Part shown: piece after piece, positions 45,705 to 55,306 of the stretch
Position numbering within the stretch: position 1 is the stretch's first letter
Layout: every line of letters begins with the position of its first letter
Source of the DNA: Polaribacter aquimarinus
GTDB lineage: Bacteria > Bacteroidota > Bacteroidia > Flavobacteriales > Flavobacteriaceae
Length of the DNA: 64,000 nucleotides
Assembly (NCBI RefSeq): GCF_003129485.1
Contig: NZ_QFFG01000005.1
Location: forward strand, 124,001 to 188,000
Direction of reading: 5' to 3'
Position numbers and translations under genes: made by a program
The notes under the pieces: model-generated
Seen by the model: only the letters and a program-made list of their open reading frames with translations
What the model was told of the DNA's origin: nothing
Databases searched by the model: none

Positions 45705-47180
45705 ATGAGTAAACATTTAACAAAAAGAGCAGTCGATTATTCTAAATGGTATAATGAATTAGTGGTAAAAGCTGATTTGGCTGAAAATTCAGCAGTTAGA
45801 GGTTGTATGGTAATAAAACCATATGGCTTTGCAATTTGGGAAAAGATGCAAGCAGAACTGGATAGAATGTTTAAAGAAACAGGGCATCAGAATGCTTATT
45901 TTCCTCTTTTTGTTCCTAAAAGTTTATTTGAAGCAGAAGAGAAAAATGCAGAAGGTTTTGCAAAAGAATGTGCAGTAGTTACACATTATCGTTTACAAAA
46001 TGATCCAGAAAAAGAAGGGAAATTGAGAGTAGATCCAGAAGCAAAATTAGAAGAAGAGTTGGTGGTTAGGCCAACATCGGAAGCTATTATTTGGAATACT
46101 TACAAAGGTTGGATACAATCTTATAGGGACTTGCCATTATTAATAAACCAATGGGCAAATGTAGTGCGTTGGGAAATGCGAACACGTTTATTTTTAAGAA
46201 CAGCAGAGTTTTTGTGGCAAGAAGGGCATACCGCACATGCAACAAAATCTGAAGCTATAACAGAAGCAAAACAAATGCAAGATGTTTACGCTGAATTTGC
46301 AGAAAGTTTTATGGCAATGCCAGTTGTTAAAGGTGTGAAATCTGATAGTGAACGTTTTGCAGGAGCAGAAGACACTTATACTATTGAAGCTTTAATGCAG
46401 GATGGGAAAGCCTTACAAGCTGGAACAAGTCATTTTTTGGGTCAAAATTTTGCAGAAGCATTTGATGTTAAATTTACCTCTAAAGAAGGAAAACAAGAAT
46501 ACGTTTGGGCCACATCTTGGGGAGTTTCTACACGTTTGATAGGAGGTCTTATTATGACACATTCAGATGACAACGGATTAGTTTTGCCTCCTAAATTAGC
46601 CCCAATTCAAGTTGTAATTGTACCGATATATAAAGGAGAAGAGCAGCTAGAAGCAATTTCTGAAAAAGTAAATGTTCTTGTAAAAGATTTACGTAAAAAA
46701 GGAATCTCTGTAAAGTTTGATAACAGAGATACCTTTAGGCCTGGAGCAAAGTTTGCAGAATATGAACTTAAAGGAGTGCCTGTTAGAATTGCAATCGGGA
46801 ATCGAGATTTAGAAAACGGTACACTAGAAATAGCAAGAAGAGATACTTTTGAAAAGCAAACCATTAATCAAGAAGATGTAATTTCTTATGTAGAAAATCT
46901 TTTAGAAGATATCCAAAAGAATTTATTTCAAAAAGCAATTGATTATAGAAAAGAATATACCACAGTTGTAAGCGATTTTAAAGAGTTTAAAAAAGCAATA
47001 AAAAAAGGAGGTTTTGTTTCTGCACATTGGGACGGAACAGAAGAAACTGAAGATAGAATAAAAGAATATACTAAAGCCACTATTAGATGCATTCCTAACG
47101 ATGCAAAAGAAGAGGTTGGTGTTTGTGTTTTAACAGGTAAACCCTCATCAAAAAGAGTGCTTTTTGCAAAGGCGTATTAA
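45705..47180 (+). CDS. proS: Prolyl-tRNA synthetase, short archaeal/eukaryote-like type
   Basis: A 491-aa class II synthetase that charges tRNA-Pro. I chose the ATG at 45705 ([16 protein letters not shown]) over a TTG two codons upstream. Motif 2 region: [20 protein letters not shown] followed by [11 protein letters not shown]. Motif 3 region: [20 protein letters not shown]. The anticodon-binding domain and the C-terminal zinc-like domain of the ProS type 3 class follow, ending in RVLFAKAY. It lacks the inserted editing domain of the E. coli type, so Ala-tRNA-Pro must be cleared by other means. It is followed by tRNA-Glu and rpsT. Confidence 0.95.
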   Translation: MSKHLTKRAVDYSKWYNELVVKADLAENSAVRGCMVIKPYGFAIWEKMQAELDRMFKETGHQNAYFPLFVPKSLFEAEEKNAEGFAKECAVVTHYRLQNDPEKEGKLRVDPEAKLEEELVVRPTSEAIIWNTYKGWIQSYRDLPLLINQWANVVRWEMRTRLFLRTAEFLWQEGHTAHATKSEAITEAKQMQDVYAEFAESFMAMPVVKGVKSDSERFAGAEDTYTIEALMQDGKALQAGTSHFLGQNFAEAFDVKFTSKEGKQEYVWATSWGVSTRLIGGLIMTHSDDNGLVLPPKLAPIQVVIVPIYKGEEQLEAISEKVNVLVKDLRKKGISVKFDNRDTFRPGAKFAEYELKGVPVRIAIGNRDLENGTLEIARRDTFEKQTINQEDVISYVENLLEDIQKNLFQKAIDYRKEYTTVVSDFKEFKKAIKKGGFVSAHWDGTEETEDRIKEYTKATIRCIPNDAKEEVGVCVLTGKPSSKRVLFAKAY

Positions 47181-47205
47181 ATTTTTAAAATTTTTTAAAA
47201 AAATA

Positions 47206-47235
47206 TTGCAGAGTTTTAAAAACGTTGTATATTTG
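47206..47235 (+). promoter_or_regulatory. Bacteroidota promoter for tRNA-Glu
   Basis: TTG (47206-47208), 19 bases, TATATTTG (47228-47235). This is among the best matches in the window. Predicted transcription starts ~25 bases before the mature tRNA. Confidence 0.7.
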
Positions 47236-47266
47236 CATCCGCAATTGAGAGATATTTAATTGTTAT

Positions 47267-47338
47267 GGTCCGTTCGTCTAGGGGTTAGGACGCCAGGTTT
47301 TCATCCTGGTAACACGGGTTCGATTCCCGTACGGACTA
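47267..47338 (+). tRNA. tRNA-Glu (anticodon TTC)
   Basis: A full cloverleaf can be drawn. The acceptor stem is GGTCCGT / ACGGACT (first pair G-T) with discriminator A. The anticodon arm CCAGG-TTTTCAT-CCTGG has anticodon TTC. The T arm is ACGGG-TTCGATT-CCCGT. The 3' CCA is not encoded. It shares its promoter with rpsT, 34 bases downstream, as there is no terminator between. Confidence 0.97.
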
Positions 47339-47372
47339 CAAAGTTTTAATAAAAACAAGAAGTAAAGAAATT

Positions 47373-47624
47373 ATGGCAAATCATAAGTCAGCATTAAAAA
47401 GAATTAGAAGTAACGAGGCTAAAAGGTTACGTAATAAATATCAGCACAAAACTACTCGTAATGCTGTAAGAGATTTACGTACAATTGAAGATAAAAAAGA
47501 TGCAGAGAGCAAATTAGGTAAAGTTATTTCTATGTTAGATAAGTTAGCTAAAAATAATATTATTCACAAGAACAAAGCTGCAAATTTAAAATCAAAATTA
47601 ACAAAGCACGTTGCTGCATTGTAA
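47373..47624 (+). CDS. rpsT: 30S ribosomal protein S20
   Basis: An 83-aa basic ribosomal protein bound near the 5' domain and helix 44 of 16S rRNA. The pattern MANHKSALKRIRSNEAKRLR, the Lys/Arg-rich N-terminus and the C-terminal KNNIIHKNKAANLKSKLTKH are typical. It follows tRNA-Glu closely and is likely co-transcribed with it; a strong terminator closes the unit. Confidence 0.96.
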   Translation: MANHKSALKRIRSNEAKRLRNKYQHKTTRNAVRDLRTIEDKKDAESKLGKVISMLDKLAKNNIIHKNKAANLKSKLTKHVAAL

Positions 47625-47646
47625 GATTTTATTTTTATAGAATATA

Positions 47647-47682
47647 AAAGCTCTGAATTATAATGATTCAGAGCTTTTTTTT
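47647..47682. terminator. Bidirectional terminator between rpsT and rodA
   Basis: AAAAGCTCTGAA and TTCAGAGCTTTTTT around a ~9-base loop. It serves rpsT (+) and could end the mre-rodA operon (-). Confidence 0.85.
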
Positions 47683-47709
47683 ATGTAACATTTTTTTTGA
47701 GTAAGTTTT

Positions 47710-48990
47710 TTACCAATCGTAATTTTTATGCGCATCTAATCTAATAAATATAAAAAGTAGAATTGTAAAACCCCAAAGAGAAGAACCTCCATAACTAAAA
47801 AATGGGAGTGGAATACCAACAGTTGGTAACAAGCCAATAACCATCCCTATATTAACAATTAGATGAAAGAATAGTATAGAAGCTACACCGTAGCCATATA
47901 TTCGCCCAAACTTATTGGTATGAGTATCTGCCAGATATATAATTCTAAATAACATTGACATAAATAGTACAATCACTAAGGAGCTTCCTAAAAAACCCCA
48001 TTCTTCACCTACAGTACAAAAAATATAATCTGTATGTTGTTCGGGTACAAAGTCTCCTTTTGTAATATCTCCTTGCAAAAACCCTTTGCCAGAAAACCCT
48101 CCAGAACTTATGGTTAATTCTGATTGATGAGAGTTATAACCTATATTTTTTGTATCAGTCTTAAGTCCTAATAAAATTTCGAAACGATCTCTATGATGTT
48201 GCTTGAAAATATTCTTATAGGCAAAGTCAGTTCCAAAAATAAATAATCCAACAATTAAATAAAGCCCAAGTACTTTATGCCAATTAAACCGGATAAATCT
48301 TTTACCTCCTTTGTATATTACATAAAAAAAACCAATTGTAATTAAAGTTAGTAAAATTGATATAACCCAAGTTGTTCCAAAAAAAATTGAAAGAATAAAA
48401 ATAAGAATAGCTAGAGATCCTATAATGGTATAATTAAGTGTTAAACCCTCTCTGTTCAATACAAAAAAGAATGCTAAATAAATTATTGCTGAACCAGCGT
48501 CTGGTTGAAGAGTGATTAGTACTGCAGGGGTAAAAATAATGATAAACGCCTTAATTTGGTTTTTTATCAATTTAAAATTGTATTGTCTGTCACTTAATAA
48601 TTTGGCAACTGCCAAAGCGGTAAAAGCTTTTACAAATTCGGAAGGTTGTAAACCTAAAACTCCAAAATTATACCAAGATTTTGCACCATTTATTTCTTTA
48701 CCAAAAACAAATAAACCTAAAAGTGAAATAAGAGAGATGATGTAGAAAATACTGGCGAATTGTTCGTAAAATTTTGAGTTAAAAAACAGAATAAGGACAA
48801 TTAATGGTATTGTTAAACTTATAAATATAAATTGTTTCCCATATTTGGAGGTAAAACTTAATAGTTGAAAATCTTCATCACCCTTTGAAGCTGCAAAAAT
48901 ATTCATCCAACCAAAACCCACAAGAATTAGAAATAGGATAACTAAAATCCAATCGATACCAGCAAAAATGTTATTTCGTTCCTGACGCAA
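47710..48990 (-). CDS. rodA: Rod-shape peptidoglycan glycosyltransferase RodA
   Basis: A 426-aa SEDS-family inner-membrane polymerase with ~10 helices that builds glycan strands for cell elongation. Conserved parts: NFGVLGLQPSEFVKAF, TLQPDAGSA, FVPEQHTDYIFCTVGEEWGF and GIPLPFFSYGGSSLW. The start is a TTG at 48990 lying inside the end of mrdA (20-base overlap); no ATG is placed well for the first helix. This overlap couples it to its partner transpeptidase. It is the last gene of the rod-shape cluster. Confidence 0.94.
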   Translation of the reverse strand: MRQERNNIFAGIDWILVILFLILVGFGWMNIFAASKGDEDFQLLSFTSKYGKQFIFISLTIPLIVLILFFNSKFYEQFASIFYIISLISLLGLFVFGKEINGAKSWYNFGVLGLQPSEFVKAFTALAVAKLLSDRQYNFKLIKNQIKAFIIIFTPAVLITLQPDAGSAIIYLAFFFVLNREGLTLNYTIIGSLAILIFILSIFFGTTWVISILLTLITIGFFYVIYKGGKRFIRFNWHKVLGLYLIVGLFIFGTDFAYKNIFKQHHRDRFEILLGLKTDTKNIGYNSHQSELTISSGGFSGKGFLQGDITKGDFVPEQHTDYIFCTVGEEWGFLGSSLVIVLFMSMLFRIIYLADTHTNKFGRIYGYGVASILFFHLIVNIGMVIGLLPTVGIPLPFFSYGGSSLWGFTILLFIFIRLDAHKNYDW

Positions 48991-50857
48991 TTTCTTGAGG
49001 TTTTAGATTTAGTTTATTATAAATATCCTGTAAACTTAAGTTTAACATATTTTGTTCTCTATATTTATTGGCTTTTGATATTTCTTTGTTTAAATATTTC
49101 TCAATTAATAAACTGGTAATAGGGGCTGCAATTGTTGATCCATAACCGCCATTTTCTACAAAAATTGCTAAAGCAATTTTTGGATTTTCTTTAGGGGCAA
49201 AAGCCACTAAGATAGAGTGATCTGGTAATTGTATTTTCTGATTCTCAATTATTGCAAAATTTTCTGCAGTTCCAGTTTTTCCGCAAATTTCAATTCCTTT
49301 TACTTGACTCCACTTTCCTGTCCCTGTTTTAAAAACTTCGTGCATAGCATCAACTACAGGTATAAAGTGTTTTTGATTTATTGTGGTTTTTTTTGGTATA
49401 GTATACTTCGAGTTTTTAATCGGTTCTTTATTGACTTGTTTTAAAATATGTGGTGTATAAAAAAAACCTCTATTAGCAATTGCAGCTGTAAAATTAGCTA
49501 GTTGAATTGGAGTAGTTAAAACTTCGCCCTGACCAATAGCATTGGAAATATTGGTTGAAGCATTCCAAGAATACTTATAGCGATTATCATAATATTTTCC
49601 ATCAGGAATTAAGCCTGGGCTACCAGCTGGTAAATCATATCCTAAGTAATTGCCTAAACCGAAACTAGAAATGTGTTTTTTCCAATTATCTAATCCTTCT
49701 GAAGGCTTTTTGTTTTTCTCTACTATTCTTTTATAGGTGTTAGAAAAATAACTGTTACAAGATTTTGCTATGGCTGTTCTTAACTTAATAGGTTTTGCAT
49801 AAATACCACAATGACATCCCATAAAAGCATCTTTTGATCTACCATATTTATATCCATTATAGCAGTAAAAATGAGTTTCTTCATTAATAACATTTTCTTG
49901 CAAGCCAATTAATGCATTCATCATTTTAAATGGAGAACCTGGAGCATAAGTGGCTTTTAAGCCTCTATCAAAACTGGGTCTACTAATAGTGTCATTAAAT
50001 AATAAAACGGAATTTTTAGAACGTTTTCTACCAACTAACATATTTGGATTATAGGTAGGTGCAGTAACTAATGCTAAAATTTCTCCAGAAGAAGGTTCTA
50101 TAGCAACAATTCCACCTCTTTTACCTTTCATTAGGCTTTGAGCATACACTTGCAAATCAATATCTAATGTTAAGGTTAGGTCTTTACCGTTTTCGGGCAA
50201 TGTATCGTATTTACCTTCTAAATAAGATCCAGTAACTTTATTAAGGTTGTTTCTTTGTAAGTATTTTTTTCCCTTTTTACCTCTTAAGTAATTTTCATAT
50301 TGTCTTTCAATACCATCTTTACCAATTAGTTCTCCTGGTTGGTAATAATCATTTTTTTTTGCCAAAGCTTCATTTACTTCTCCGATATAACCTAATACAT
50401 TTGCGGCTGCATTTATGGGGTATTCTCTAATGATCCTCTTTTGAATAAAAAAACCTTGAAACTTATGTAGTTTTTCTTGTAGAAAGGCAAAATCTTCTTT
50501 AGCCAATTGTTTTAAAAAAACAGAAGGTAAATAGGGGGCATAATTTTTAGCCTTTTTAAATCTTTTGTGAAAGTCATCTTTACTTATTTTTAGGAGTTTG
50601 CAAAACTCTAAGGTATCTATTGGTTTTACCTGATTGGGTTGCACCATAACATCATAAGAAAGTTCGTTAGCTACTAAAAGCTTTCCATTTCTATCATATA
50701 CATAACCTCTTTCTGGGTAATCATATTCAATTTTTACAGCAGAATTGTGTATTGGATCGTAATTAGCACCTCTAATGATTTGCAATTGAAACAACCTTCC
50801 AATAAAAATAATTCCGATAAGAGTAATTAATATATAAAGTAAAAAACTTCTTTGCAT
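48971..50857 (-). CDS. mrdA: Penicillin-binding protein 2
   Basis: A 628-aa class B PBP that crosslinks peptidoglycan in elongation together with RodA. One N-terminal membrane helix (~5-25) precedes the dimerisation domain. The transpeptidase motifs are S308-PF-K311 (APGSPFKMM), SCN (AKSCNSYF) and KTG (CGKTGTAEN). The interval between SxxK and SxN contains a Cys-rich insertion (MGCHCGIYAKP) that I would expect in Bacteroidota. Its start overlaps the mreD stop by one base. Confidence 0.95.
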   Translation of the reverse strand: MQRSFLLYILITLIGIIFIGRLFQLQIIRGANYDPIHNSAVKIEYDYPERGYVYDRNGKLLVANELSYDVMVQPNQVKPIDTLEFCKLLKISKDDFHKRFKKAKNYAPYLPSVFLKQLAKEDFAFLQEKLHKFQGFFIQKRIIREYPINAAANVLGYIGEVNEALAKKNDYYQPGELIGKDGIERQYENYLRGKKGKKYLQRNNLNKVTGSYLEGKYDTLPENGKDLTLTLDIDLQVYAQSLMKGKRGGIVAIEPSSGEILALVTAPTYNPNMLVGRKRSKNSVLLFNDTISRPSFDRGLKATYAPGSPFKMMNALIGLQENVINEETHFYCYNGYKYGRSKDAFMGCHCGIYAKPIKLRTAIAKSCNSYFSNTYKRIVEKNKKPSEGLDNWKKHISSFGLGNYLGYDLPAGSPGLIPDGKYYDNRYKYSWNASTNISNAIGQGEVLTTPIQLANFTAAIANRGFFYTPHILKQVNKEPIKNSKYTIPKKTTINQKHFIPVVDAMHEVFKTGTGKWSQVKGIEICGKTGTAENFAIIENQKIQLPDHSILVAFAPKENPKIALAIFVENGGYGSTIAAPITSLLIEKYLNKEISKANKYREQNMLNLSLQDIYNKLNLKPQEIASGTK

Positions 50858-51360
50858 TATTGACTTTTAGTAAAAATATAGGTTCCTAAAAAAAATAAAA
50901 TCAATGTAAAAAAACTAGAGTATAATGTATTTAATAATACCATCGAGATATTTTGAAAACTAAAATTAATAAAAGTAAAATAGATAAGGTGGTGTATAAC
51001 TGTTAAAGTTATTGTATAGTTAAAAACTTTACCAAAAGATTCGCTTCTAAGATTAAAAAAAGGATAATCTGCTGGTAATTTTCTGAAATAAATTTTTACA
51101 AAAAATAATCTTAAATAAGCAATTAATAAAATTGAAGAAGCATGAATTCCACCTGAATCTGAAAAGAAATCTATAGATAATCCTAACAAGAAGCTTAAAA
51201 AAAGGAATGTAAATCGATTTTCTTTTAAAGGGTAAAGAAATACAAAAGCTATGTATAAATATGGATTTATAAACCCTAAAAAATTAATGTTATTTAATAG
51301 TAATACTTGTAGTAACAACAATAGTAAAAATAGCAATCCGTTATTTAGAGTCTTATTCAT
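50857..51360 (-). CDS. mreD: Rod shape-determining protein MreD
   Basis: A 167-aa inner-membrane protein with five or six helices, part of the elongasome. The protein is Leu/Phe-rich; GLSIDFFSDSGGIHASSILLI-type motif (LGLSIDFFSDSGGIHAS) is the family signature. It overlaps mreC by 8 bases and mrdA by one. Assignment rests on both sequence and position, as MreD proteins diverge strongly. Confidence 0.93.
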   Translation of the reverse strand: MNKTLNNGLLFLLLLLLQVLLLNNINFLGFINPYLYIAFVFLYPLKENRFTFLFLSFLLGLSIDFFSDSGGIHASSILLIAYLRLFFVKIYFRKLPADYPFFNLRSESFGKVFNYTITLTVIHHLIYFTFINFSFQNISMVLLNTLYSSFFTLILFFLGTYIFTKSQ

Positions 51361-52183
51361 CTTGTAAGGTTTCTAAATTATTGACTTGAATTTTATCTAA
51401 ACTTTTTATTACATAAACATGCTTTAAATTACTCATATCATTAAAAAGAGTAATATCAATTTTATTATCGGCAGTATTACCTTCGTTAATTTTCGATATT
51501 GTTCCGATAGGAATGCCTTCTGGGAAAATAGTTGATTTACCTCCTGTTTCTATAGTGTCTCCAATTTTTACTGAAGCTTGTCTTGGGATATCATATAGTT
51601 GAACAGTGTTGTAATCTAATCCGTTCCACTCTAAAGATCCAAAATAAAAGGTTTTCCCTTTTAGCCGAGCATTAATTTTACTGTTTTTATTTAAAATAGA
51701 TTGCACTCTAGCGTATTCTGAAGAAGTGTTTTCTGTAATTCCAATAATACCTTTACTATTAATTACAGCCATTTCTCTTTTAATTCCATGATTAGAACCT
51801 TTGTTTATCAAAAGAAAATTAAATGCTTTTGAATATTCATTTTTATGAATTTTAGCGGTGGCGTAGGTAAATTTTTGATTGTATTTTATTGTATCATTAA
51901 CAGTAGAATCTATATTTATAATTACTGATTTTTGTTTTTCTAATAAGTTTTTTAAGTAATTATTTTCTTCTACCAAAAGGGCATTTTTTTCTTTTAAACT
52001 AAAATATTCTGATGTATTCGAAATAGAAGAATAAATTCCGCCTGTTACTAAATTTGCGGAATTAACAAATTTACTTTTATGAAAATTTAAATTGTTAAAG
52101 GTAAATGTAAGAGCTATTATTTCTAAGAATAAAAAAAACAGAAAATACTTAAACTTCTGAAAAAAATAGATAATCTGTTGCAT
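51353..52183 (-). CDS. mreC: Rod shape-determining protein MreC
   Basis: A 276-aa periplasmic scaffold with one N-terminal membrane helix (~10-30), a coiled coil (~65-95, LKEKNALLVEENNYLKNLL) and two beta-barrel subdomains. Conserved motifs: AVINSKGIIGITENTSSEYA and GDTIETGGKSTIFPEGIPIG. It links MreB inside the cell to PBP2 and RodA outside. It starts 18 bases after the mreB stop. Confidence 0.95.
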   Translation of the reverse strand: MQQIIYFFQKFKYFLFFLFLEIIALTFTFNNLNFHKSKFVNSANLVTGGIYSSISNTSEYFSLKEKNALLVEENNYLKNLLEKQKSVIINIDSTVNDTIKYNQKFTYATAKIHKNEYSKAFNFLLINKGSNHGIKREMAVINSKGIIGITENTSSEYARVQSILNKNSKINARLKGKTFYFGSLEWNGLDYNTVQLYDIPRQASVKIGDTIETGGKSTIFPEGIPIGTISKINEGNTADNKIDITLFNDMSNLKHVYVIKSLDKIQVNNLETLQDE

Positions 52184-52201
52184 TACTCTAAGATATAACC
52201 G

Positions 52202-53230
52202 CTATTTCATTAATACATTTTTGTATTTGTTTAATTCTTTTAAAGCAATACCAGTTCCACGAACAACAGCTCTTAAAGGGTCTTCAGCGACATATACGGG
52301 TAAATCTGTTTTTCTAGACAAACGTTTGTCTAAACCTCTTAGCATAGAGCCTCCTCCTGCAAGATAGATTCCGGTATTGTATATATCAGCAGCTAATTCT
52401 GGTGGAGTTTTAGATAAAGTTTCCATTACAGCATCTTCAATTCTTAAAATTGATTTATCTAGTGCTTTAGCAATTTCTCTAAAGGAAACTTGAACTTGTT
52501 TTGGTTTTCCACTTAACAAATCTCTACCTTGGACTAGCATTTCATCTGGAGGAGTTTCTAAATCTTCTGTTGCGGCACCAATTTGAATTTTGATTTTCTC
52601 AGCAGTAGTTTCCCCAACATGTAAATTGTGTTGGGTACGCATATAATACATAATATCACTGGTAAATAAATCTCCAGCAACTTTTACAGATTGGTCGCAA
52701 ACAATACCTCCAAGAGCTATTACTGCAATTTCTGTTGTTCCTCCACCTATATCAATGATCATATTACCTTTTGGCTCCATAATGTCTATTCCAACACCAA
52801 TTGCTGCTGCCATAGGTTCGTAAATTAAATAGATTTCTTTAGCATTCATGTGTTTTGCAGAGTCACGTACAGCTCGCTTTTCTACTTCAGTAATTCCAGA
52901 AGGAATACATATTACCATTCGTAATGCTGGTGGAAATAATTTCTTTTTTATGGATGGAATTTGTTTTACAAATTCTTTAATCATCTGTTCAGAAGCTTCA
53001 AAATCTGCAATTACTCCATCTTTTAAAGGACGTATAGTTTTAATATTTTCATGGGTTTTTCCTTGCATTAAATTGGCTTCTTTACCAATAGCAATAATGT
53101 TACCAGAAATTCTATTTCTTGCAACAATAGAAGGACTATCAATAACCACTTTTCCGTTGTGAATTATCAATGTATTTGCGGTTCCTAAATCAATCGCAAT
53201 ATCCTCCGTCATAAAATCGAAAAAACCCAT
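52202..53230 (-). CDS. mreB: Rod shape-determining protein MreB
   Basis: A 342-aa bacterial actin that directs cell-wall synthesis in rods. Phosphate 1 motif DIAIDLGTANTLI, phosphate 2 IIDIGGGTTEIAVIALGG and adenosine motif LAGGGSMLRGLD are intact. An N-terminal amphipathic stretch (MGFFDFMTE) should bind the membrane. It lies 78 bases after purH. A TAAGTTTG box on this strand at 53275-53268 could start a separate mre transcript. Confidence 0.97.
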   Translation of the reverse strand: MGFFDFMTEDIAIDLGTANTLIIHNGKVVIDSPSIVARNRISGNIIAIGKEANLMQGKTHENIKTIRPLKDGVIADFEASEQMIKEFVKQIPSIKKKLFPPALRMVICIPSGITEVEKRAVRDSAKHMNAKEIYLIYEPMAAAIGVGIDIMEPKGNMIIDIGGGTTEIAVIALGGIVCDQSVKVAGDLFTSDIMYYMRTQHNLHVGETTAEKIKIQIGAATEDLETPPDEMLVQGRDLLSGKPKQVQVSFREIAKALDKSILRIEDAVMETLSKTPPELAADIYNTGIYLAGGGSMLRGLDKRLSRKTDLPVYVAEDPLRAVVRGTGIALKELNKYKNVLMK

Positions 53231-53308
53231 AAAATATCTTTGTTGTTTTATTTTTGATGTATTCTTACAAACTTACTAAATTTCTGTTTGCGAATTACAT
53301 ATAATTTA

Positions 53309-54835
53309 TTAATGTTTAAAATGTCTCGTGCCTGTCATTACCATTGATAAATCATTGTCATTGCAATAATCTATACTCAATTGATCTTTAATAGAGCCTC
53401 CTGGTTGGATAACACTTTTGATTCCAGCTTTATCTGCAATTTCCACACAATCTGGAAATGGAAAAAATGCATCACTTGCCATTACAGCACCGTTTAAATC
53501 AAAGTTAAAAGAATTTGCTTTTTCTATAGCTTGATTTAAGGCATCAACTCTACTAGTTTGCCCAGTACCACCTGCTAATAATTGTTTGTTTTTTACTAAA
53601 ATAATAGTGTTAGATTTTGTGTTTTTACACAATTTAGAGGCAAACAATAAATCATCTAACTCTTTTTTAGTTGGTTTATTGTTAGTTACATATTTTAAAC
53701 CTTCTAATTGATCTGTAATATTATCTTTATCTTGAACTAAAGTACCATTTAAACAAGTTCTTACGGTTGTAGTTGGTAATTCAACGTCTTTTTGAACTAG
53801 AATAATTCTATTTTTCTTTCCTTTTAAAATGGTTAAAGCTTGATCAGAAAAAGAAGGAGCTATAACAACTTCACAAAATAAAGAATGAATTTCATTTGCA
53901 GTTGATGCATCAATCTCTGTGTTTGCAATTAAAATACCACCAAAAGCAGAAACTGGATCTCCAGCTAAAGCATCAACATAAGCCTGTTTAATAGTCTCTC
54001 TTTGTGCGAAACCACAAGCATTGTTGTGTTTTAAAATAGCAAAAGTGGGTGCTTCTCCTTTAAACTCTTCAATTAAATTTACAGCGGCATCTACATCTAA
54101 AAGATTGTTGTAGCTTAATTCTTTTCCGTGTAATTTGTCGAACATTGCTTCTAAATCTCCAAAGAAATATCCTTTTTGATGAGGGTTTTCTCCATATCTA
54201 AGAGTTTTTGAAGTTTGTTCGCTTGCTTTGTAAACTACTTCATCTTCATTAAAATAATTGAAAATTGCCGTATCGTAATGAGAAGAAATATTAAATGCTT
54301 TTGCAGCAAATTTCTTTCTGTCAGAAATAGAAGTTTCCCCATTGTTTTTAGAAATAAGAGATAAGAAATCTTCATATTGATCCATTGAAGAAACAATAAT
54401 TGTATCTTTAAAATTTTTAGCAGCAGCTCTTATTAGAGAGATTCCGCCTATATCAATTTTTTCTACAATATCTTGCTCTGGTGCACCAGAAGCAACAGTT
54501 TTTTCAAAAGGATATAAATCAACAATAACTAAATCTATTTGCGGAATATTATATTCAGTCATTTCTGCAACATCACCTTTATGATCTTGTCTATTTAAAA
54601 TTCCTCCAAAAACTTTTGGATGTAACGTTTTAACTCGTCCTCCTAAAATAGAAGGATAAGAAGTAACTTCTTCTACAGGAATAACGTCAATTCCAAGCTC
54701 TTTTATGAAATTTTCTGTCCCTCCTGTAGAGTAGATAGTTACATTTAAGTCGTTTAATTTTTTTACCAACGGTTCTAAACCGTCTTTGTGAAATACCGAA
54801 ATTAATGCGGATTTGATTGTTTTTGAAGTGCTCAT
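53309..54835 (-). CDS. purH: Bifunctional AICAR formyltransferase/IMP cyclohydrolase
   Basis: A 508-aa enzyme for the last two steps of IMP synthesis. The N-terminal cyclohydrolase (~1-195) shows ALISVFHKDGLEPLV, STGGTENFI and GGRVKTLHPKVFGGIL. The C-terminal transformylase (~200-508) has RYGENPHQKG, ILKHNNACGFA, ASDAFFPFPDCVE and GGSIKDQLSIDYCN. It has its own promoter (54859-54889) with a leader of ~16 bases. Its place before mreB is a conserved flavobacterial order as I recall it. Confidence 0.97.
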   Translation of the reverse strand: MSTSKTIKSALISVFHKDGLEPLVKKLNDLNVTIYSTGGTENFIKELGIDVIPVEEVTSYPSILGGRVKTLHPKVFGGILNRQDHKGDVAEMTEYNIPQIDLVIVDLYPFEKTVASGAPEQDIVEKIDIGGISLIRAAAKNFKDTIIVSSMDQYEDFLSLISKNNGETSISDRKKFAAKAFNISSHYDTAIFNYFNEDEVVYKASEQTSKTLRYGENPHQKGYFFGDLEAMFDKLHGKELSYNNLLDVDAAVNLIEEFKGEAPTFAILKHNNACGFAQRETIKQAYVDALAGDPVSAFGGILIANTEIDASTANEIHSLFCEVVIAPSFSDQALTILKGKKNRIILVQKDVELPTTTVRTCLNGTLVQDKDNITDQLEGLKYVTNNKPTKKELDDLLFASKLCKNTKSNTIILVKNKQLLAGGTGQTSRVDALNQAIEKANSFNFDLNGAVMASDAFFPFPDCVEIADKAGIKSVIQPGGSIKDQLSIDYCNDNDLSMVMTGTRHFKH

Positions 54836-54858
54836 TTAGTGTTGTCTTGTTAAGATTA

Positions 54859-54889
54859 CAAATTTAGTAAAAGCAATCTTGTAAGACAA
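54859..54889 (-). promoter_or_regulatory. Bacteroidota promoter for purH
   Basis: On the minus strand: TTG (54889-54887), 20 bases, TAAATTTG (54866-54859). Both boxes match the consensus. Confidence 0.65.
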
Positions 54890-54925
54890 TAAAAGATAAT
54901 AACAAAAACGATAAAAAATTAACAA

Positions 54926-55054
54926 CTATTCCACCTGAATTCTAGTTTTAAAATTCTCTACCAGAGTGGTGTAGTTTCTGGGAGTTCTCCTATCTTGTTT
55001 TTTGTTTAAGAAAGGAAGCATTTTTAATAAAATGCTATTGGATTGTTTTCTCAT
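54926..55054 (-). CDS. Small ORF of 42 aa, second of a pair
   Basis: An ATG-started ORF of 42 codons with stop TAG in the 471-base gap between purH and the GAF gene. The peptide is basic in the middle (NKKQDRRTPRNYTT) and ends VENFKTRIQVE. It has no signal peptide and no membrane helix. It follows another 42-codon ORF after 37 bases, on the same strand and behind one promoter. The C-terminal pattern [L/F]-V-x-x-F-[K/R]-x-x-I is shared by the two. I do not recognise a family. Confidence 0.45.
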   Translation of the reverse strand: MRKQSNSILLKMLPFLNKKQDRRTPRNYTTLVENFKTRIQVE

Positions 55055-55091
55055 AATTAGGGGGTTTAAAAATTAAAAACTAAAAAAAAAA

Positions 55092-55220
55092 CTATTCAGC
55101 ATTTTCAATAAAATCTCTAAACCAATTGACAAATTGATGGAGAAATAATTGATTTTTAATGCTGTATCTTTGACTGAAGTTGCTCGATGCAACTAACGAT
55201 GTAGTATGTTCTTTATTCAT
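55092..55220 (-). CDS. Small ORF of 42 aa, first of a pair
   Basis: An ATG-started ORF of 42 codons, ~47 bases downstream of a well-formed promoter (55274-55304). The first half is Ser/Thr/Asn-rich (HTTSLVASSNFSQRYS); the second half is aromatic and amphipathic (FLHQFVNWFRDFIENAE). No Cys, no signal peptide. The promoter, the ATG and the equal length of its neighbour make a real short gene more likely than chance, but the region could be an untranslated RNA. Function unknown. Confidence 0.5.
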   Translation of the reverse strand: MNKEHTTSLVASSNFSQRYSIKNQLFLHQFVNWFRDFIENAE

Positions 55221-55273
55221 TACTTAGGGGTTAATGATTAATAGAATTAATTAAATTCGTTAAAATATTACAA

Positions 55274-55304
55274 CAAACATAAAAAAAAAACTAATAATAT
55301 GCAA
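55274..55304 (-). promoter_or_regulatory. Bacteroidota promoter for the small ORF pair
   Basis: On the minus strand: TTG (55304-55302), 20 bases, TATGTTTG (55281-55274). Part of it overlaps the 3' end of the GAF gene (stop near 55307). Predicted transcription starts at ~55267. The rest of the 471-base gap holds the two small ORFs and the purH promoter. Confidence 0.6.
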
Positions 55305-55306
55305 TT

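Noticed and set aside
53268..53275. Full promoter for mreB
   Set aside because: Only the -7 box matches; there is no TTG at the right distance, so it is mentioned only within the mreB entry.
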